Positions 60,100-64,000 of a stretch of DNA of 64,000 nt are shown piece by piece; positions within the stretch are counted from its first letter, which is position 1; the number at the start of each line of letters is the position of its first letter. The notes beneath the pieces are model-generated. The model searched no databases. It saw only the letters and a list, made by a program, of their open reading frames with translations, and was not told the DNA's origin. Source of the DNA: Kribbella flavida DSM 17836 (GTDB lineage Bacteria > Actinomycetota > Actinomycetes > Propionibacteriales > Kribbellaceae); NCBI RefSeq assembly GCF_000024345.1, contig NC_013729.1:7192001-7256000 (forward strand), written 5' to 3'. Position numbers and translations under genes: made by a program.

Positions 60100-61032
60100 T
60101 CAGGTCAGCGGGTTCTGCGACAGCCAGTCCTTGGCCACCGCCGCCGCGCTCTCGCTGCCGCCCTCGGCCCGCTTGACCAGGTCGGTCAGCGCGGAGGTGG
60201 TGAGCTTGGCCTGCACCGCGTTCAGCGTGTCGGCGACCTCGGGGCTCTTGTGGTCGGTCCGGATCAGCGGAACGATGTTGTTCGGCAGGTGGATGTGCTC
60301 CGGGTCCTCCAGCACGACCAGGTTGTTGTCCTTGATCGCCGACTGGGTGGTGAAGAACTGGGTCACCTGGATGGTGTTGTCCTTCAGCGCCTTCAGGCTC
60401 AGCGGACCCCCGGCGTCCAGTGTCTTGAACTCCTTGAACTCGACGCCGTACTTGTCCTTCATGCCGGCCAGACCCGCGGTCCGCGTCTTGAACTCGGGAC
60501 CACCGCCCGCGACCATGTCCTTGCTGACCGCCTTCAGGTCGCCGATCGACTTCAGCGAGTACTTCTTCGCCGTCTCCTGGGTCACCACGATCGCGTCCTC
60601 GTCGGCCGCCTCGGACTTGTTCAGCACCTCGAGGCCGTCCGGCAGCGCGTCCGGCAGCGCCTTGTAGACCGCTTCGGCCTCGTTCTCGGTGGCGTCCTTC
60701 TTGAAGTAGACCAGGGTGGCCCCGGTGTACTCCGGCAGCAGGTCGACCGACTTGTCCTGGATCGCGGCCATGTAGAGCTCACGGGCGCCGATGTTCAGCT
60801 TGCGGTTGACCTTGATGCCCTTGGCCTCCAGCGCCTGGGCGTAGATCTCGGCCAGCACCTGGCTCTCGGCGAAGTTGGCGGAGCCGACGGTGAGCGAGTC
60901 GACCTTGTCGGGCGCCGAGCCGCCGCCGGCACCGTCGCCGCTGCTCAGCGGGTCCTCCCCGCCTCCACAGGCGGCGAGCGCGAGCACGGCGGTCGCGGCG
61001 ATGGCGCTGCGGATGAAGGTTCTTCTGAACAC
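60100..61032 (-). CDS. ABC transporter substrate-binding lipoprotein (OpuAC/HutX-like)
   Basis: A 310-residue glycine-betaine/proline-type binding protein. The lipobox is LALAAC (C22). It begins with SLTVGSANFAESQVLAEIYA and contains the DLLPEYTGATLVYF segment typical of OpuBC/ProX-type proteins. In rhizobia and pseudomonads OpuA-like systems named HutXWV import histidine, and the hut context here suggests the same substrate. Betaine or choline remain possible. Confidence 0.9.
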   Translation of the reverse strand: MFRRTFIRSAIAATAVLALAACGGGEDPLSSGDGAGGGSAPDKVDSLTVGSANFAESQVLAEIYAQALEAKGIKVNRKLNIGARELYMAAIQDKSVDLLPEYTGATLVYFKKDATENEAEAVYKALPDALPDGLEVLNKSEAADEDAIVVTQETAKKYSLKSIGDLKAVSKDMVAGGGPEFKTRTAGLAGMKDKYGVEFKEFKTLDAGGPLSLKALKDNTIQVTQFFTTQSAIKDNNLVVLEDPEHIHLPNNIVPLIRTDHKSPEVADTLNAVQAKLTTSALTDLVKRAEGGSESAAAVAKDWLSQNPLT

Positions 61033-61054
61033 GGGATCCTCCAGGGTCCGTCTA

Positions 61055-61768
61055 CTACACCCCGGCCGGTGCCGGAGCAGTGGAAGTCTTGGTGTCGGTG
61101 TTACGCCGCACCCGTCCGGTCAGTCCGGCCGAGACGGCGTACCGCGCGATCGCGGCGAAGACCAGGTCGAGCAGGATCGCCAGCACGGCGACCAGCACCG
61201 CGCCGGTCAGCATCTGCGGGAAGTCCCGCAGGCTGAGTCCGTCGATCACGTACCGGCCGAGCCCGCCGAGCGCGACGTACGCCGCGACCGTCGCGGTCGA
61301 CACGATCTGCAGGGTGGCGCTGCGCAGGCCGGAGATGATCAGCGGCAGCGCGATCGGGATCTCCACCTTGGTCAGGATCTCCCGGCCGGTCATGCCCATC
61401 CCGCGGGCCGCGTCGATGGTGGACCGGTCCACGCCGGAGACCCCGGCGTACGTCGAGGCCATGATCGGCGGGATGCCGAGCACCACCAGCGCGATGATGA
61501 CCGGCACCCGGCCGATGCCGATCAGCAGCACGATCAGCGTGAGCAGGCCGAGCGTCGGCAGCGCGCGGGCGGCGTTGCCGGTGTTGATGGCCAGGAACGC
61601 GCCGCGCCGGGTGTGCCCGATCAGCAGGCCGATCGGCAGCGCGATCAGCGCGGCGATCGCCAGCGAGAGGAACGTGTAGCCCAGGTGCTGGAGGATCCGG
61701 TTGCCGATGCCCTCGGCGCCGGCCCAGTTGGCGGAGTCGGAGATGAAGTCGAGGAATCCCTGCAGCAC
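61055..61768 (-). CDS. ABC transporter permease (OpuAB/HutW-like)
   Basis: A 237-residue permease with six hydrophobic segments and the binding-protein-dependent transport motif ARGMGMTGREILTKVEIPIALP. It starts at GTG 61766-61768, one base from the stop of the other permease gene. The system has two permease genes, as in OpuB/OpuC. Confidence 0.9.
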   Translation of the reverse strand: MLQGFLDFISDSANWAGAEGIGNRILQHLGYTFLSLAIAALIALPIGLLIGHTRRGAFLAINTGNAARALPTLGLLTLIVLLIGIGRVPVIIALVVLGIPPIMASTYAGVSGVDRSTIDAARGMGMTGREILTKVEIPIALPLIISGLRSATLQIVSTATVAAYVALGGLGRYVIDGLSLRDFPQMLTGAVLVAVLAILLDLVFAAIARYAVSAGLTGRVRRNTDTKTSTAPAPAGV

Positions 61769-61769
61769 G

Positions 61770-62420
61770 TCAGGCCTCCTTCGGCGTGTTGACCCGGGCC
61801 CACGGGGTCAGGATCCGCTGCAGCCCGACCAGCGCGACGTCCGCGAGCAGGGCCAGCGCGAGCGAGAGCACGACGCCGACCAGGATCGGGGTGAGGAAGT
61901 CCTGCTGGAAGCCGAGCGTGAACAGCTCGCCGAGACCGCCGATGCCGATGATGGCGCCGACGCTGACCATCGAGATGTTCGCGACCGTGACGACGCGCAG
62001 CCCGGCGAAGATCACCGGGACGGCGATGGGCAGGTCGATCGTGATCACCCTTCGCAGGGTTCCATAGCCCACCGACACCGCGGCCTGCAGCACGTCCTCG
62101 GGAACCGAGCGCAACCCGTCGATCACGTTGCGGATCAGCAGCGAGACCGCGTAGATGGTGAGCGCGATGACGATGTTGGCCGCCGACAGCACCTTGGTGC
62201 CGATCAGCGCCGGCAGCACGATGAACAGCGCGATCGACGGCAGCGAGTACAGCACGCCACCGAGCGCGACCAACGGGTTGGCCAGCCAGCTGAACCGCGT
62301 GGCCACGTACCCGAGCGGAACGGAGATCAGCAGCCCGAGCACCATCGGCAGCAACGCCAGGAACAGATGCTCTCGCAACTGCTCCCAGATCAGAACGCTG
62401 TTGTCACCGATCCAGGTCAT
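61770..62420 (-). CDS. ABC transporter permease (OpuAB/HutW-like)
   Basis: A 216-residue permease with the motif AVSVGYGTLRRVITIDLPIAVP. The ATG at 62418-62420 (MTWIGDNSVLIWEQLREHL) is chosen; sequence upstream in the frame is arginine/proline-rich and not typical. It partners with the permease at 61055. Confidence 0.9.
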   Translation of the reverse strand: MTWIGDNSVLIWEQLREHLFLALLPMVLGLLISVPLGYVATRFSWLANPLVALGGVLYSLPSIALFIVLPALIGTKVLSAANIVIALTIYAVSLLIRNVIDGLRSVPEDVLQAAVSVGYGTLRRVITIDLPIAVPVIFAGLRVVTVANISMVSVGAIIGIGGLGELFTLGFQQDFLTPILVGVVLSLALALLADVALVGLQRILTPWARVNTPKEA

Positions 62421-62538
62421 GGGGCCTCCCGGCCTGGACTGAGGAGCGGAGGGAGCGAAGCGACCGGAGCGACGAGGGAAGGGCGGGAGTTCCAGCCCCA
62501 TGACCACGCCGGCGCCGGAGGCCCGGCCGAAAGCACAG

Positions 62539-63537
62539 TCATGGCCGAAGCACCCCGGAGAGACCGGTGTAGTCGATCACGCCTACCGGCTTGCCTGCCT
62601 CGTCGACGCAGACGCCCTGTCCGACCGGGGAGGTCAGTACGGCGTCCATCGCGGCGCGCAGGGAGTCGCCGCGCTGGAAGACCGCGCCCAGCGGCAGGGT
62701 CTCGCCGTCCTTGTGCCAGCCAGCGGGCCGGCCGTCGTCGCCGACCGCGAGCTCGGCCGGCACCGGGCCGAGCGGCAGCTCCTCGGCGGTGACGAAGGTG
62801 AGCGCCCGGTAGCCGCGGTCCTGGCCGATGAAGCTCTCCACGAAGTCGTCGGCCGGCTGGGCCAGCAGCTCGGCCGGCGGCGCGAACTGGGCCAGCTTGC
62901 CGCCGACGCGCAGGACGGCGACGTTGTCACCGAGCTTGATCGCCTCGTCGATGTCGTGGGTGACGAACACGATGGTCTTGCCGATGTCGCGCTGCAGCCG
63001 CAGCAGCTCCTCCTGGAGCTGGTGCCGCACGATCGGGTCGACGGCGCTGAACGGCTCGTCCATCAGCATGATCTTCGGGTCGGCGGCCAGCGCCCGGGCG
63101 ACGCCGACTCGTTGCTGCTGGCCACCCGACAGCTGGGCCGGGTAGCGCTCGGCCAGCTTCGGGTCGAGACCGACCCGCTCCAGCAGCTCCATCGCGGTCG
63201 ACCGGGTCTTGCGCTTGTCCCAGCCGAGCAGCTTGGGCACCGTGGCGACGTTGTCCACCACGGTCTTGTGCGGGAACAGCCCGGCGTGCTGGATCACGTA
63301 ACCGATGCCGCGCCGCAGGCTGACCGGATCGCCGGCGTTGATGTCCTCGCCGTCGATCGAGATCGTGCCGCTGGTGCGCTCGATGGTGCGGTTGATCATC
63401 CGCAACGAGGTCGTCTTGCCGCAGCCCGAGGGCCCGACGAACACGGTGATCTGGTTGCTCGGGATCCGCAGTGACAGGCTGTCGACGGCGACCGTGCCGT
63501 CGGGGTACCGCTTGGTGACGTCTTCGAACTCGATCAT
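62539..63537 (-). CDS. ABC transporter ATP-binding protein (OpuAA/HutV-like)
   Basis: A 332-residue ATPase. Walker A is GPSGCGKTT, the signature LSGGQQQRVGVARALA, Walker B IMLMDEPFSAVDP, and the switch histidine VTHDIDEA. The C-terminal ~90 residues form a CBS-like regulatory region (ending GQGVCVDEAGKPVGVIDYTG), as in osmoregulated OpuA-type ATPases. First gene of the transporter operon. Confidence 0.93.
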   Translation of the reverse strand: MIEFEDVTKRYPDGTVAVDSLSLRIPSNQITVFVGPSGCGKTTSLRMINRTIERTSGTISIDGEDINAGDPVSLRRGIGYVIQHAGLFPHKTVVDNVATVPKLLGWDKRKTRSTAMELLERVGLDPKLAERYPAQLSGGQQQRVGVARALAADPKIMLMDEPFSAVDPIVRHQLQEELLRLQRDIGKTIVFVTHDIDEAIKLGDNVAVLRVGGKLAQFAPPAELLAQPADDFVESFIGQDRGYRALTFVTAEELPLGPVPAELAVGDDGRPAGWHKDGETLPLGAVFQRGDSLRAAMDAVLTSPVGQGVCVDEAGKPVGVIDYTGLSGVLRP

Positions 63538-63712
63538 GGCGCCCCTTCGCGCTCGTCGGCGATCGCCCGATCGATCCTAGGGGAACGACGGCCGGACGCC
63601 ACGTGATCAGCACCTTTCTCACACCTCGGGAAAGTGCACCTTAGCGGTAGGCATTCTCGCCGTCGCGCTCCGTCGTCACCCTCCCGCCCCCGCTGTCCCC
63701 GGCCCGCGGCCG

Positions 63713-64000
63713 TCAGGACTCCTGCATCGGAACCCTGACCCCGCGCTCGGCGGCCACCTCGGCCGCCCGGTCGTACCCGGCGTCCACGTGCCGGATCACG
63801 CCCATCGCCGGGTCGTTGCTCAGTACCCGCTCGAGCTTCTGCCGGGCCAGGTCGGTGCCATCGGCAACCGACACCTGACCGGCGTGGATCGACCGGCCCA
63901 TGCCGACGCCGCCGCCGTGGTGGATCGACACCCAGGAGGCGCCGCTGGCGGTGTTCACCAGCGCGTTCAGCAGCGGCCAGTCCGCGATCGCGTCCGAGCC
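63713..64000 (-). CDS. hutU: Urocanate hydratase (N-terminal part outside window)
   Basis: The last ~95 residues of urocanase, which hydrates urocanate to imidazolonepropionate with a tightly bound NAD+. The visible part includes GSDAIADWPLLNALVNTASGA and WVSIHHGGGVGMGRSIHAGQ, the strongly conserved C-terminal urocanase signature, then DPAMGVIRHVDAGYD. The gene runs off the window at 64000. It heads the hut cluster on this strand, 175 bp before the transporter ATPase gene. Confidence 0.95.
   Translation of the reverse strand, partial: GSDAIADWPLLNALVNTASGASWVSIHHGGGVGMGRSIHAGQVSVADGTDLARQKLERVLSNDPAMGVIRHVDAGYDRAAEVAAERGVRVPMQES

Overview
The window is chromosomal DNA from a high-GC actinomycete. 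A Kribbella or Nocardioidaceae-like member of the Propionibacteriales fits best, but this is inferred from gene content and not proven. Supporting points are the very GC-rich coding sequence with strong third-position bias, an HspR-controlled dnaK-grpE-dnaJ-hspR operon with HAIR operators, SARP and NB-ARC/TPR regulators, frequent GTG and TTG starts, and several starts that look leaderless (a TANNNT -10 box 4-8 nt before the start codon).

Layout. 1-3000: class II aldolase (partial) and a divergent pair of a HutC-type GntR repressor and a SIS-domain amino-sugar phosphate enzyme. 3000-4244: no gene, but a dense mosaic of about 33 short repeats and three ~130-bp repeats. 4245-9485: small cysteine-pair protein, GH13 glycosidase, cupin, TrmH-type methyltransferase divergent from a DedA protein. 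9619-15071: SARP-NB-ARC-TPR regulator, then a minus-strand group pyrE / membrane protein / LemA. 15183-16644: a small island with a broken XRE regulator gene, a lipoprotein carrying a colicin-E3-type ribonuclease domain with an overlapping likely immunity gene, and a broken class E sortase. 16751-21003: tdh-kbl threonine degradation operon, AlkZ-like protein, aldo/keto reductase. 21079-27779: two LysR regulators, an XRE-NB-ARC-TPR regulator, a divergent HxlR/NmrA quinone oxidoreductase pair with matching operators, and a membrane protein. 27936-31126: lipoprotein, exo/endonuclease-phosphatase family protein, SDR, HAD hydrolase. 31084-36150: sugar ABC transporter without its ATPase, a FadR-type regulator, and a DMT transporter separated by a 121-bp near-perfect inverted repeat. 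36456-41000: secreted beta-helix protein, RidA divergent from an aminotransferase, proline-rich membrane protein.

41153-53640 holds the heat-shock genes: clpB with a HAIR box, a large secreted subtilase, a truncated response regulator remnant, a GNAT enzyme, a tandem array of hairpins with a constant loop, then hspR-dnaJ-grpE-dnaK (reverse order on +) with two HAIR boxes. 53742-56363: GNAT, sialidase-like protein, and a DUF559/AbiEi-type nuclease gene bracketed by related inverted repeats. 56425-64000 is a histidine-utilisation cluster on the minus strand: hutU (partial), an OpuA/HutXWV-type ABC transporter, an M20 amidohydrolase that may take the HutG role, hutF and hutI, mostly with overlapping stop/start codons.

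The most unusual items are the lipoprotein-type E3 ribonuclease toxin with its immunity partner inside a decayed island, the 3.1-4.0 kb repeat mosaic, the covarying hairpin array downstream of hspR, and the inverted-repeat cassette around the DUF559 gene.
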